From Pseudofabraea citricarpa (taxonomy: Eukaryota; Ascomycota; Leotiomycetes; Helotiales; Dermateaceae), in NCBI GenBank assembly GCA_029641185.1, contig JAPWGK010000032.1:62001-126000 (forward strand): a DNA stretch of 64,000 nucleotides. The letters run 5' to 3'. Positions 1 to 11,033 of this stretch are shown piece after piece (within the stretch, counting starts at the first letter, position 1; every line of letters begins with the position of its first letter). The notes beneath the pieces were generated by a model that saw only the letters and a list, made by a program, of their open reading frames with translations, searched no databases and was not told the DNA's origin. The position numbers were made by a program, and so were the translations under genes.

Positions 1-248
1 GCAGGCTTTCGGGAGCCATCATGGGGGAGCATTGCATGGGAAGAGGGTCATCCGTTCTTGGGTTGTGATGACACGACAGTCCTGTCATTGTTATATACTG
101 TCTCCGTCGTCCTAAATTCTGGCTTGCTCGTATTTCCCGTCCACTCTTTCGTCAACACTCTTTTCCGATCAGCCGACAAATCTCGCTCCATTCAATTCGC
201 GATTCAAAGCTCCTACTTCAATTTATCAATCTTTAATATTGTTTCATC

Positions 249-809
249 ATGCGCTATCAAATTCTCACTTTGGCCTTTGCCTCACTTACTGCTGCCCACG
301 GCACTGTCACCGAGCCTCCTTCTCGTAAAGCTGGGCCCGCCATGAAAGCTGTTTGCGGAGAACAAGTCTTCAACAACCTAAACTCCAACGAACTCGGCCC
401 CATTCAGCAACTCGAGCAGATTGGTGCTTCGCAAAAGGACTTCACAGCAGATTGCAACGTTGCGCTGTGCAAGGGTTTACAATTTGAAGACAACTCCAAC
501 AACGTGCAGCAGTTTACAGCTGGTCAGGTCGTGCCCATCAAGGTTGAGATTCAAGCAAAACACACTGGCACTGCGAACGTGTCGGTTGTCGATACGGCTA
601 CAAACGCCATCATCAACGACCAGATGGTTTTCTTCCCCGTCTATGCAAGTACCTCGACCGAGATCCCGAAAAACCAAACCGAATTCAGTGTCACCATGCC
701 TGATGTTGCTGCTCAATGCGGTACAGCAGGTGCTTGTGTCATGCAGTGGTGGTGGGACTCTCCAGATGCGAAGCAGACATATATGAGTTGTGTGGATTTC
801 ACCATGTAG
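249..809 (+). CDS. secreted LPMO-like copper protein (chitin-binding type-4 / PF03067-like)
   Basis: Single-exon protein of 186 aa. A signal peptide of about 16 residues would be cut just before HGTVTEPPSR, so His17 becomes the N-terminal residue, the hallmark of the copper histidine brace in lytic polysaccharide monooxygenases. His105 (AKHTG) is the likely second brace histidine. Six cysteines (36, 69, 74, 157, 163, 181) could form three disulfides. The ending QWWWDSP...YMSCVDF is typical of short fungal chitin-binding type-4/LPMO-like secreted proteins. There is no carbohydrate-binding module or GPI tail. The likely role is oxidative attack on a polysaccharide outside the cell, but some members of this fold have non-catalytic copper roles, so activity and CAZy family are not assigned. 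A TATA-like TTATATA lies at about 91-97. Fold confident; substrate unknown. Confidence 0.8.
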   Translation: MRYQILTLAFASLTAAHGTVTEPPSRKAGPAMKAVCGEQVFNNLNSNELGPIQQLEQIGASQKDFTADCNVALCKGLQFEDNSNNVQQFTAGQVVPIKVEIQAKHTGTANVSVVDTATNAIINDQMVFFPVYASTSTEIPKNQTEFSVTMPDVAAQCGTAGACVMQWWWDSPDAKQTYMSCVDFTM

Positions 810-1793
810 ATGCTGCGGTGGCACAAGCGAGCTGCTGGTTATCCAACGGCGAGGTCTTGTTTTACTTTACATTTCCCTCTGCGTGTTTGGTGGCAGCATA
901 TTTTATTCTAATAGGGCATATGGCTCAAGCCTACGCGCAAAGTTATTTAGTTTAAGGCAGTACCGGGCAGTACCCTGAAAATAAAAATAATTTTGAAGCG
1001 CTGGCGCTCATTCTGATTGTTTACTGTTGCGCTTGTGAGTGCCTGTACCAAAATTTATTAGACTCAAATGAGGTTTGCTCGACTTAAACTATCTATCTTC
1101 CGGTGCTTTCGCTGAATATCACTACTATATTTGACAAGTTAGTTCTATGTATCTTGGCTCTTTATTTAAAAAGTTTTGGATCTAACTTACTTAACTTTAA
1201 GATTGTTTTAATAGGCGAGGATTATTTCCCAAGGCTGCTTTAGACTCCATTAGCTTTGCCCAATAAGCTTAAATATACAACTGTACGCTAGACAACCTGG
1301 GGAAACGCTAGAACAAACTCATAACTTTCCAACGTCATTTGTTGCGTGTGCTCGTGACATGCATCAAAACACTTTTCTTGGGCGTACGAAATTACATAGT
1401 TATGAGCAAGCTTTGAATGACTACATCGATCATTGCTACTAAAGGAGACAGCGAATTATCACCCTAAAGATATGGTGAGATTCTTTTTTAAGAATTACAG
1501 CACTTGCCCTGAATCAACCTGGAAGTTTTTTGACACAAAATGTTCCTATGTTTATATGGCATAGTAACACCATGCGCAGTACTTCAAGATTTCATCACGC
1601 AAATCTACAAGGCTCAATTGGGTATAAGCGAAAGCATAAATAAATATATTTATATGCAGATCTAGTATATATACAAGAAGAAGAGAGAATGTACAAGAAA
1701 CATGCGGAAGCACAAATAACCCCACAATTACAGAAACTACACCCGGTAGAATCTCTCGGAATCAAGATTGAATAGGGCAAAGACAAGCCTTGC
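810..1793. other. intergenic, no gene seen
   Basis: AT-leaning spacer between the convergent LPMO-like and metallopeptidase-like genes. It presumably carries their 3' UTRs. Short open frames here show no family resemblance. Confidence 0.6.
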
Positions 1794-2792
1794 TCATTCA
1801 AACGTGCCAATCTGACGGGATTTCAGCTTGCGAGTGTTTGATATCGTAGATCCATAGCGAGCCGTGCTCAGATGGCGCCACCAGTCACGCATCATCCAGA
1901 TATCAAATTCGGTGATCTTTGTCCCAGTTGGGGCATAACCATTCATGAGGAAGCTTTCGCCTTCGCTCTGACCAGTAGGCATCCAGTCATAGAAATCAAG
2001 AAGTGCCAAAGTATGACCCTACGAGTTGTTCAGTATAAAAAATTACCAAAGGTGAGAAAGGAGTTAAACTCACAAACTCATGAAGGAAGTACTCGGGTTC
2101 GTTGTTCATGTTGTCGACGTATTCGCTTGTTGCCATTCGCTGGCCCCAATCTCCCCCCGCGCCGCCTTCCATCCACCCCTTTGTCAGCCAGAGAGAGACA
2201 TCGTAGTGTCGATCAGCACCGCCAGGGCATGTGCTATAATCACCATCCTGATGGTAGAATCGGCCACATCGTGGATCGCACTCTGGAATTCCGGAGCCGT
2301 CCAAGGTCGTGTAAATATCGAGGCCGGAGGTCGATCCTTGGATAGTAGAACTGTCCTTTGTAGCCCATCCGACTACACTTACTGAGACATTGTCGTATGG
2401 CCAGCCCATAAAGCCTGTCAATTGGTCGGTCCATAACTTGACGTTGACTTGAAGTGAGGCTGCAATTGCTGTCCGCTGATCCTCGGTGACTGGTGTATCA
2501 TCGTCCCATCGAACACAGTAGTTTAATTTGCTATATTGATGTTAGTATATAGACCTAGCTCGTTTTCGTTTGATCTGTCACAGTACCCTTTGCCTGCTAT
2601 GATAGTGTCGTAACCGGTGTTCTTGAATGATAAATAGTCACCATTTGCAAAGGTAGCAGTCGTATGATCCCACACATTGGTTAGAGGCTGAACTAGATCA
2701 GACGGAGGGTTCCATGTTGTTTGTCGTTTTTCTGGGGAAGCCACAGCCAGAGTAGCTAAGCTTAAAGGAAGAGGATTCGCAAAATATTTCAT
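1794..2792 (-). CDS. secreted HExxH zinc-metallopeptidase-like protein
   Basis: Three exons on the minus strand: 2792..2587, 2530..2074, 2018..1794, giving about 295 aa. Introns are 56 and 55 bases, and phases match. The N-terminus MKYFANPLPLSLATLAVAS is a signal peptide, followed by a KR dibasic site that could be a Kex2 propeptide cut. The second exon holds a Cys-rich stretch (PECDPRCGRF...STCPGG). Joining exons 2 and 3 gives HEFGHTLALLDFYDW, a HExxH zinc motif; the intron falls between HEF and GH. The tail TEFDIWMMRDWWRHL is typical of a fungal secreted family often labelled 'cellulose-binding family II' or neutral zinc metallopeptidase. Substrate is unknown; a role in extracellular protein or wall digestion is inference. 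The first donor (GTACTG) is weak but gives an unbroken family-like reading. Confidence 0.8.
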
Positions 2793-5454
2793 CGCGAAAC
2801 GATGAGAAACGACACAAAACTAGACAGCTAGAGAATAAAAGAGTGTGGGGGGTTTGTTGAATAAGATACAAAGCCTTCATGTGAAAATTTTGACACTTAT
2901 ATAGTAGACATGTGGCGGCTAGTGTCTGTAGATCTCTCATTCTGACGTGATACCTGAGTGTAAACTTAAAGTCTTCAGGTTAGGTACGTTTCATACACCT
3001 GCTGAGCCGTACATTTAGAATGGAAGAATTAATAAAAGTCGTTTGAGTCCAGATTGCACTTTGAGAAAGAGTCTTCACTTGTGGCGTGGTCGGCAAGATG
3101 AATTGTTTGAGACTGATTGGATTCTTCTTGGCATTCCCCCCTTCATGTAGAAATATGAGTTACACGAAGTTCGCCCGGAATTGGTTCACCGAACACGATG
3201 AACAAGATGACTTTGCCTGAGGATCTCCTAATTTACACAAAAGGCATAACTTCTAGTACTCAAAAATGTACACCCTTTGAACTAACTTAGTTGAGTTTCG
3301 AAAAATCGCATCACACTTTAATTTTCAGTTTTGATAATTACCTACACCCGTCAAATATTATAAACATTGGAATTAAACTACACAATCGTAATTGGCAGGA
3401 TACAGAAGGTAGATGATAATAAACCAAGTCTTATTATAAAACTTCGAATAATGATTCTGGTTCCGTACTAGTTAATTCGTCTTCAGGTTGAGATTCATTT
3501 CATCGCTTAATATTTGTGTCGCCATCTAATGCAACCACGCTATAGCTGAAAAGTTAAATTAAACTTATAGAAAAGTGATTCTCAGTCAAATGCCTGATAG
3601 TATAATTGCGTGTTAAGTTATCTTTGTAGCACTCTGTTCAAGTACCGGAAACCACATTCTAAAATATTACTAACGGACTTTCCGAAAGTTGAAATTTATA
3701 CTATAAATATATATTAATACTCACTCAGATAATATTTATATAACGATTAATACTAATAAAAATTTTGATAGTATTCTGCTAGTTAAATAATAAGTTATAA
3801 ATTAAAGAGATAATAGTAAACCTTTATAATTATTAAACTAAAGTAGCAGAAGCGCCTAGTCGTTCTAATAGTTAATAATAAAGAATTACTATTATGCGAA
3901 GTATATTTATAAATACTATAGTACTCGATTTAGACGGAAGTATAACTTAACCTAAAAGTGAAAGTAATTATACAAGCGGTTCCTAAAAGAGTTGGTCGTC
4001 GAAGGATGACTTCAGTCGTTGTACACAAGTTAGCTATATCTTGTGGCAAAATGGTTGAATAATATGCACCATAAGCCCGTCCCATGAAATTGTCCATACC
4101 TCAAGCCTTTAAAATACAAGATATTAGTAGGACGGAAAAAAGGGATCAAGCATCTTCCAATTAGGAGGGCAGTTTCCCTGGGATTATGCAAACACGCCGA
4201 GAATTACTATCCTAATTTATAACTTCGGTCAAACAAGACGATAGTACTACGCTCAAGTTTCCATTGTTTAGAAAAATTTAGATCACACCTTTGGAGTCAA
4301 GTCCTTTCTTATATAGCTACTTTCTTATTTCTATAATCGGATGCCTCATTGTTGGTGCTATCTACCCATGCAAAGCACTTATTCTTTTTTGCATATACTA
4401 CCTATGTGTTTAAACTCGAAGGGAGGGAAGGCCAGTCACAGGCAAACTTTTACGAACTACTGTTCTTTGTAATTGCATGAGGTGATCGGGTGTCATACTT
4501 CACAACTTCTGTGGGATATTTGGATAATCATCAAGTTGGGACAGTTTGTCGCTTCGTTGGATCTTCTAGCGTGGAAAGTCCACCGTGATATCCATTCCCG
4601 GACTCTTTTATGATACAGCCTCGAGCGGTATATAATATGCAGGGGAGCCAATAATCCGCTACTCGCCTTTCCTGTATCGCGAAAATATATCATATCTCAC
4701 TTGATGGAGGATGGAGTTGCTGACCGGTCGATAAGTCAACAGCTTTGAAATCGTTGAATCGCCTCCTAAAAGTTTTCCAATCTTTGGTAGCTAATAGTGA
4801 CGAAATCCTATAGTATTGTCTTTTCTTATTTAAATATCTCATATTCTATTGCTCGAATGTCCTAGATACTTAGTCGTAGTAAAGTCAGAGGCCACTTTCA
4901 GGATGCCTCGGAGAAGATTGAAAAGAGAAGAGCCACAGTTTCTGCTGTACATCAGTTGTTTACTAGTAAATATACAAATATGATTGTTGTCTTTAGCGGT
5001 AGAAGAGTCTTGGAACAGAGACCCCGTACCAGTCACAAGTGGGGGTGTATTGCAATATATGTACAGGTCAAAGTTTAAAAAAGAACATTCAAAATACATT
5101 TATCAACCGAAAATGCCTCTGCCTTTGAATTGGAATCTCTTATAGTACAACCATACCACAATTTCGTAAGGTTTAGCCGTGTTATTCAAGAAGCTAAAGA
5201 TGCCGGTAATTGCGGCACTTGTCAACTTTGACAGGTCACATGATGTGCATCCCTAAACATTAAAGTTTACACCATTCCATAGCCCCATGTGAAAAGATTT
5301 CAAGTGGGGATTCTTTCAACATCAGCCTCCATTCTGGGGTGAGACTGTCTGGGTACACTCGGAGTTGTCTCATACTGACCGCAACCGCGCTGACCGACAG
5401 CCATGTCATCTGACACGGAATTTCAAATGGCCGAGAGCACTAGGGTGACATCGG
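2793..5454. other. gene-free spacer with AT-rich core
   Basis: About 2.6 kb without a supportable gene. Open frames near 4493-4693 and 4839-5099 lack family resemblance, splice structure or coding-like composition. The 3' third is the promoter side of the ferric reductase. Confidence 0.6.
3240..3960. other. AT-rich island, possible RIP-decayed repeat
   Basis: Strongly AT-biased and rich in TA dinucleotides (runs of TAATA, TTATA and ATAAT), with stops in every frame, in contrast to the neighbouring gene DNA. This resembles repeat DNA decayed by repeat-induced point mutation. No terminal repeats or transposase remains are readable, so the identity of any source element is unknown. Confidence 0.4.
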
Positions 5455-5463
5455 ATCAGATAA
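5455..5463 (+). promoter_or_regulatory. iron-responsive GATA factor site (ATCAGATAA)
   Basis: Exact match to ATCWGATAA, the known target of fungal iron-regulatory GATA repressors (SreA/SRE/Urbs1 class). It lies 126 bases upstream of the preferred ferric reductase start and 21 bases from a second copy. Confidence 0.65.
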
Positions 5464-5475
5464 GATCCAATTTTC

Positions 5476-5484
5476 ATCTGATAA
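5476..5484 (+). promoter_or_regulatory. iron-responsive GATA factor site (ATCTGATAA)
   Basis: Second exact ATCWGATAA match, 21 bases (two helical turns) from the first and on the same strand. The pair suggests iron-dependent repression of the downstream ferric reductase. Confidence 0.65.
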
Positions 5485-5507
5485 GATTTTCCCACTTCCT
5501 ACCAAAC

Positions 5508-5547
5508 CGTCGCCGTCGCCGCCGCCGCCGTCGTCGTCCTCGTCGTT
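5508..5547 (+). repeat. CGN trinucleotide microsatellite
   Basis: Run of CGT/CGC/CCG-type triplets. If translated in the reductase frame it would give about ten consecutive arginines. It lies between the iron-GATA sites and the preferred start codon, so it is more likely 5' UTR or promoter than protein. Confidence 0.7.
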
Positions 5548-5588
5548 CTGCATGCATCTGTGGGATCGCCAAGTTTATATTTCCGCTC

Positions 5589-8191
5589 ATGCTGCCCCTC
5601 ATATTGCTGCTCATCACTCTGAGCACCGTCTCCCTGGCTCGTGTCCAACCGACTGAGTTCTGCTTCGGCGGCTGTCAACAGGCGCTTCGGGCCGTGCAGT
5701 TCAATGACACCAACCCCAAAACCAAGCCATGGGTCCAAAAGGCATGCAGCAACGAGTTCGAGATCCCATCATTGTATCTATGCACGAGGCTGTATTGCAC
5801 TCCTGGTGAACGTGAGAGGGGTTTGATCGGTCTCAACCAAACTTGCCTGCGTAGAAATGCGACTCTGCCTGCGTATTCCTTGGTGGACAAATATACCGAT
5901 GATGATGTTACCAGACTTCGCCATTTGCAACCCGAAGAGGCTTTGAGAACGGTCCGAACGATCGTGAATGAAGTTGTTGTGCCGTCACAAAAGCTCTTTC
6001 AGCTGGCTCATGACACTCTGGTATGATGACCGAAATATCCCGAAAAATTGCCTATTTTGCTAATACTTCCCAAGGACGCTGCCTATTTTGAAACTCGGAT
6101 TCATTGGATATATGGGTAGGTCATGATTTTGATTCTCTTATTGCTTGGATATAGCTAAACGTATGGTAGGTTTTGCATGTACCTTTTCTGGATTGTGGTC
6201 ATCACGCTCGGTGTCTCAACTCACCTGATCTCCCGCATCGCCGGGCTTCGGAGACAAGATCAGCAATGGCAACCACTATCAACAAGCGACGGCAGTGGTC
6301 TCGAAAGAACCACTGTGAAAAGGAAACTAACCCTATTGAGTTATCCATACACATGGATAAAGAGATTCATTACTGTCCCAGCTACTTTTGGATATAAGCG
6401 CTCTCAAAATATCAAATGGTGCACCATACCGACTCGAATCCAAAGCATAACCATAGGCATTTTCATCTTCATGAATATCATTCTTTGTTCAATAAGTTAC
6501 CGTGTGTTCCAAAACAACATGTAGTAAGTGCAATAAAGTTTGATCGTGGTTATTTTACTAACTTCAACAAGCTGGCCAGATACCTTTACCCAATCATGGA
6601 GATATGTCTCAGATAGAACTGGAATAATCTCGTTGGCAAATCTGCCTCTGATCTGGGCATTTGGTGTCCGCAACAATACCCTTCTTTGGCTGACAGGCTG
6701 GGATTTTGCGACGTATAACAACTTCCATCGCTGGGTTGCTCGGGTCGCAACAGTGGAAGCTGTAATTCATTCAATCGGATACACTGTTCTTATTTTGGAA
6801 GGTATGTTTGAAGCCGAAGCTTTCTACCATGGTGATGCTTAACTGAACCTATAGGTGATTTCTGGCCGTCGTGGAACGTCTACATCAACTATTACTGGCA
6901 CAGGCGTTATTTTGTTGCCGGTGAATTCGTATGTACATACCCAACTAGCTGGTAAAAACACACTAATCTCGAGACAGGCTACCGTTTTCATGGTTGGAGT
7001 GTGTGTCTTTTCCGTCTACGGGTTGAGAAGAAGTTACTATGAAGTATTCCTTTTTGTACACATTGCCCTCTCAATTCTGATCCTGATTGGGATGTGGTTG
7101 TAAGTATTCAGTCTATGGTTCAAATATTTGAAGCCTAACAGTTATATAGCCATGTCGAAATCTTTCACGGCGAGTATAACGGCTTCATTTGGCCATGTGT
7201 ATTCGTTTGGGTTCTTGATAGAGCTCTGCGCTTACTCCGGATTCTTTCTTTCAATATCAGGTTTTGGAACACCAAAGCATATACAACTTACGATCCAACA
7301 TCTAACATTGTACGACTTGTTATTCCATACTCAACAGCATTTATAGATCCGCGCCCTGGTACATATTACTATATCTATGTCCTCGATGACCTTCGTATAT
7401 GGGAGAATCACCCTTTCACTTTGGGTTACTCGACTTCAGAAGAAGGCAATTTACTAACACCACGTTCTCCATCGCCATCTTTGGGGACGATTACACCTCC
7501 TGGCAGAGTGCAATCACCGACAAGTAGCGATACAAATTCTGCTTCACGCAATAAAGCCTCTTCCGAAATGGCAACGCTACTTGGACCATCCTCATCAACT
7601 CCTTGTTCCTCGTTAGTCTTCGTCATTCGTCCTTACAATGGATTCACCGCTCGCCTCCGAGAGTCCGCAGCCGTTGCGCCCACTAATCTCCGGGTGCTGG
7701 TTGAAGGGCCGTATGGTGAAACGCAGCCATTTCATAGATACCAAAATGTGCTTTTCATTGTAGGTGGAACAGGAATTGCAGTGCCGCTGTCCTACTTAGA
7801 TAAATTGCTCGCGGAAGACTCAAGTACAACTTCGGTGCGCATTATCTGGGCAGTTAGGGAACATGAGTTTCTCTCACAAGCTATAGAAACCGACTTCAGA
7901 ACGGCATTCGAGAGCGACAGGGTCTCGGTGGAAGCTTATGTCACGCAACCCAGTGACGTCGATAAAGATGATCAACAATCAGCTTGGCCAAAGGAAGTAC
8001 ACATGCACAATGGCAGACCCGATGTCTATCAGGAGGTAGAAGAAGCAGCTAGGGATTCAAGCAACCATGGCTTGGCAGTCATTGCATGTGGGCCAGGACA
8101 AATGGCAGACGATGCGAGAAAGGCCGTTGTTGGAGTTTTAGGAAAGGGGTACAGCCAAGTCGAATATTTCGAAGAAAGTTTTAACTGGTGA
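5589..8191 (+). CDS. FRE-type transmembrane ferric/cupric reductase
   Basis: Seven exons: 5589..6020, 6075..6115, 6170..6523, 6572..6801, 6855..6928, 6978..7099, 7150..8191 (about 764 aa; introns 48-54 bases). The start at 5589 gives a signal peptide (MLPLILLLITLSTVSLA). An in-frame ATG at 5403 would add 62 residues with a poly-Arg run and would put the iron-GATA sites inside the coding region, so it is less likely. The reductase moves electrons from cytosolic NADPH via FAD and two b-type hemes across the plasma membrane to Fe3+ or Cu2+. Visible signatures: WRYVSDRTG, paired heme histidines H328/H342 and H405/H419 (spacing 14 each), FAD motif HPFT at 505-508, NADPH-binding GGTGIAVPLSYL and CGPGQMADDARKAV near the C-terminus. 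Likely high-affinity iron uptake, repressed by iron. Confidence 0.92.
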
Positions 8192-9657
8192 TTTCTAGAC
8201 TACAGTGGAACGTATTTTAGATGCATTTGTATTGGCGCATATAGAATCGATTAGAGTTTACCAATATCTTATACATATTATTATTTTATACTCATGCTTT
8301 CCTATCTTATAAGAACATTCTCATGCTCCTCTGAGCATTCCCCCTTTTACTAAAATAACTTTTGTAAAGCAGTAAAATGATATACATACTCATGCTATCC
8401 CAAAGTATGTATACCTTCGTAACACATACGAGAACGAAATTTTGATCGTCACTTCTAGACATTGCTTTAAACATCATGATGAGAAAATCAAAGTTTGCAT
8501 GCCAAACTTTAGAGAAGTGCGCACGTTCAATTTCGTATCGGAGAGTATATTCGGCAAACATTTTCTGTTGCTTTGAACAAAACAAATGACCATCTTATCA
8601 ATCACTCGTATTTCGTATCATTTTGTGGGAACTAGACAGATAGATTACTGTTGGAGAGAAGCTCACCATCGCATGCTTTTAAGGTCTGGTTCATCTGGTG
8701 GCTTATGCCCTGAGCCGAAACTCTTATGTGCTACGTTGAGTGTCGCTTGTTAGTCAGTGAGTCAAGACAAGCGATCAAACAAGCCTCGTGACCAGGTTGT
8801 CCTTGGGAAAGCACGAGGAGCATTAGGCTGATTTTTTTCACCGCTGCCCAAGCTACTCAGCCATGCTGAGTCGCCATAAGGTAACATTATATGAACGCTC
8901 AAACAGTAAGACGAACTGACACATTTCATACCGCAAAATAACCTTCACTTGCAGTCAGTCACACGAGCACATAACAGCCCCCACACATTACAACACTCAC
9001 GTGATCCATCTTGATCACGCCGAGTGTTTTGTTGAGATGGCCAATATCCATGTGGTAAGATTTTCTTTGCAGTAAACAAACATTGTCCCACTTCTCCAAT
9101 TTGTTTCCTCCTTCGAACTGATTTATTCTAGGGCTGCAAAAATAAAATCCATGATAATAACAAGGGAACCCGCGCAAGCATGAACGGTAATTCCCTTGCA
9201 GGAGCTCGCTTAACTTTGATAGATTGCATTGTGGCGGAATGACGGAATAGCGGCTTTTTTTAGATGGCAATCTTGGCGCGAAATGCAAGATATTCCTTTC
9301 CATTAGATTGCAATCTGAACAGACTTAGTAATGCTTACTCAAGCAGAGTACCATAGCAACAAAAAGATAGGTTTCGTTCTCTGCCAAGGAGGACACGAAA
9401 TACAGTACAGTACAGTACGTGCAATAATTCAGTAATATTACTGTCTAAATCCAGGGGACCTGGACTTGGACTATGATTTCGTTTCGTTGTGTTCCAGCAC
9501 TCAGCATAGAACGCGACGGAACATTGGCTGTACTTCATTACGGCTCCAAAAAAAAAAAACGTGACATGCCTGCCAGCCACCAACTCCCGCTAAAGCAATC
9601 CTCCCATCCATCCGTACAGTTACACGGCTCCTATTCCCATTCCCAGCCTGCCTTGCT
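8192..9657. other. intergenic, no gene seen
   Basis: Spacer downstream of the ferric reductase and beyond the 3' end of the GPCR gene (convergent). Short frames on both strands show no recognisable protein. Contains a small TACAG repeat. Confidence 0.6.
9401..9418 (+). repeat. TACAG tandem repeat
   Basis: Three TACAG units followed by TACG. Similar CAGTAC/TGTAC-rich words recur near 42793-42808 and at 45780-46390. Confidence 0.75.
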
Positions 9658-11033
9658 CTAGACAATTTCTTCGCCAAGGATCTTCGCCCTCAGCTGTGCA
9701 CCAATCCTTTCGTTCCAGCCGAAAGTTATCGCGTTCGCGAATCCGATGTATTGTGTGCTCGCCTGCATGACTTGCAGCGCGTACGGGTTGTGTCCCGAGG
9801 CTTGTGCAATACGCATCGCGATCCCAGGGATCCAGAGGATGATGTAAAAGATTGGATAGGCGTGCAACAACATGGCTTTTTCAACGGATTTCTTCTGCCG
9901 GCTCCGGGAGGGTGCTTTCTCGCTCTTCTGTACGCGAGCCCTGATCTTCGCCCGCATGCTTTCAATATACGGCGCCATGGTTTCTGAGATTTGACTTCCT
10001 TTCTTTGCTGCCTGCGGTGTGGCCGGCAAGTCTTTTTCGCTGTTGAGGTCGGTCGTTGCTGTCAAGAAATTAGTATTAGTTTTAAAAGGTACAGCCTCGT
10101 GAACTTGCAGTTTATAATGCCACCATCATAGCACATGCCTTCGTCATCGCTTCCATAGTTAACATCATCATCAATTCCACTTTCTTTTTCGGCTAGATAT
10201 TGTAACGACGGAATGCCGGTAGCTTCGTTGGATGGATGTGCTGTCATTATATCATCGGCGTTCATGGCGTTCATGGCGCGTGCTCTCCGGCGGAGATATA
10301 TTTGGATGTATATACACATTGCTGTAACGGAAAAGATAATCAAGAATCGCCATCCGTGGGTGAGGACGTATCGAAGGTATTTTGGATTCTCATCGATCCA
10401 GCACCAGTTAGACGCAGCAGGTCCATAGAAGCCACCATACAAAGCAATATTACCTGGAATCTCTATTAGCCATGTCATTACAAGACTCTAGAAGCTTCAC
10501 GTACTTGTTATTATTGGTATAACCCATGATATTCCGCAGAATATCAGGATGCGGCCCAAGGTCAATTCAGTTGAGGTTCTAGCTGCTAATATGATCCACA
10601 CAGTTACGATAGTGAGCGTGAGGATGGAGAAGTCGACGGCCTATTGTATGTATAAGTATGTGCATGCACATAAATCTGATTGACTGTCGCATACCTGAAC
10701 TGAAAGCTGGCCGATGAAGCCATTGACGGTACAGCCGAGACTGGGTACCAAATTCCTATTCGACCCTGCGACCCAGAGTCCAGATATACTATTGTTGGTC
10801 GCGTTGATAAAATCTTTCGGTGGGGTTAGTACAAGGCTGACAGCGGGCATCTCATCCAGCTAACCTGCAAGTGTCAAGTTGACAATGAGGGCATGTCGAA
10901 TATGCCATTTGTGGGGGAGTGCGAGATAGCAGAACAGGATGAACATGGTTCCTAGGACAGATAGCAGACTTCCTGTCAAGGTCACAGCGACCAGAACGTG
11001 GTCGACATGATCGACTACTGATGAGTCCGACAT
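9658..11033 (-). CDS. cAMP-receptor-like / Git3-like seven-helix GPCR
   Basis: Five exons on the minus strand: 11033..10865, 10813..10695, 10640..10505, 10453..10109, 10058..9658 (about 389 aa); all phases agree. Seven hydrophobic helices can be traced, e.g. TLTGSLLSVLGTMFILFCY, then FINATNNS, a Cys before helix 3 (LGCTVNGF), ASNWCWIDE in the second outer loop, a basic and acidic third inner loop, and a C-terminal pair of helices ending NAITFGWNERIG. These traits fit fungal cAMP-receptor-like GPCRs (GprH / Neurospora GPR-1 group). Such receptors sense nutrients upstream of G-protein/cAMP signalling; the ligand is unknown. The fourth intron (10059..10108) appears to use a GC donor (GCAAGT). 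A less likely alternative is a much shorter intron. Confidence 0.88.

Noticed and set aside
421..824. Overlapping frames on both strands inside the LPMO-like gene
   Set aside because: Shadow frames; the 249-809 frame has a signal peptide and family signature.
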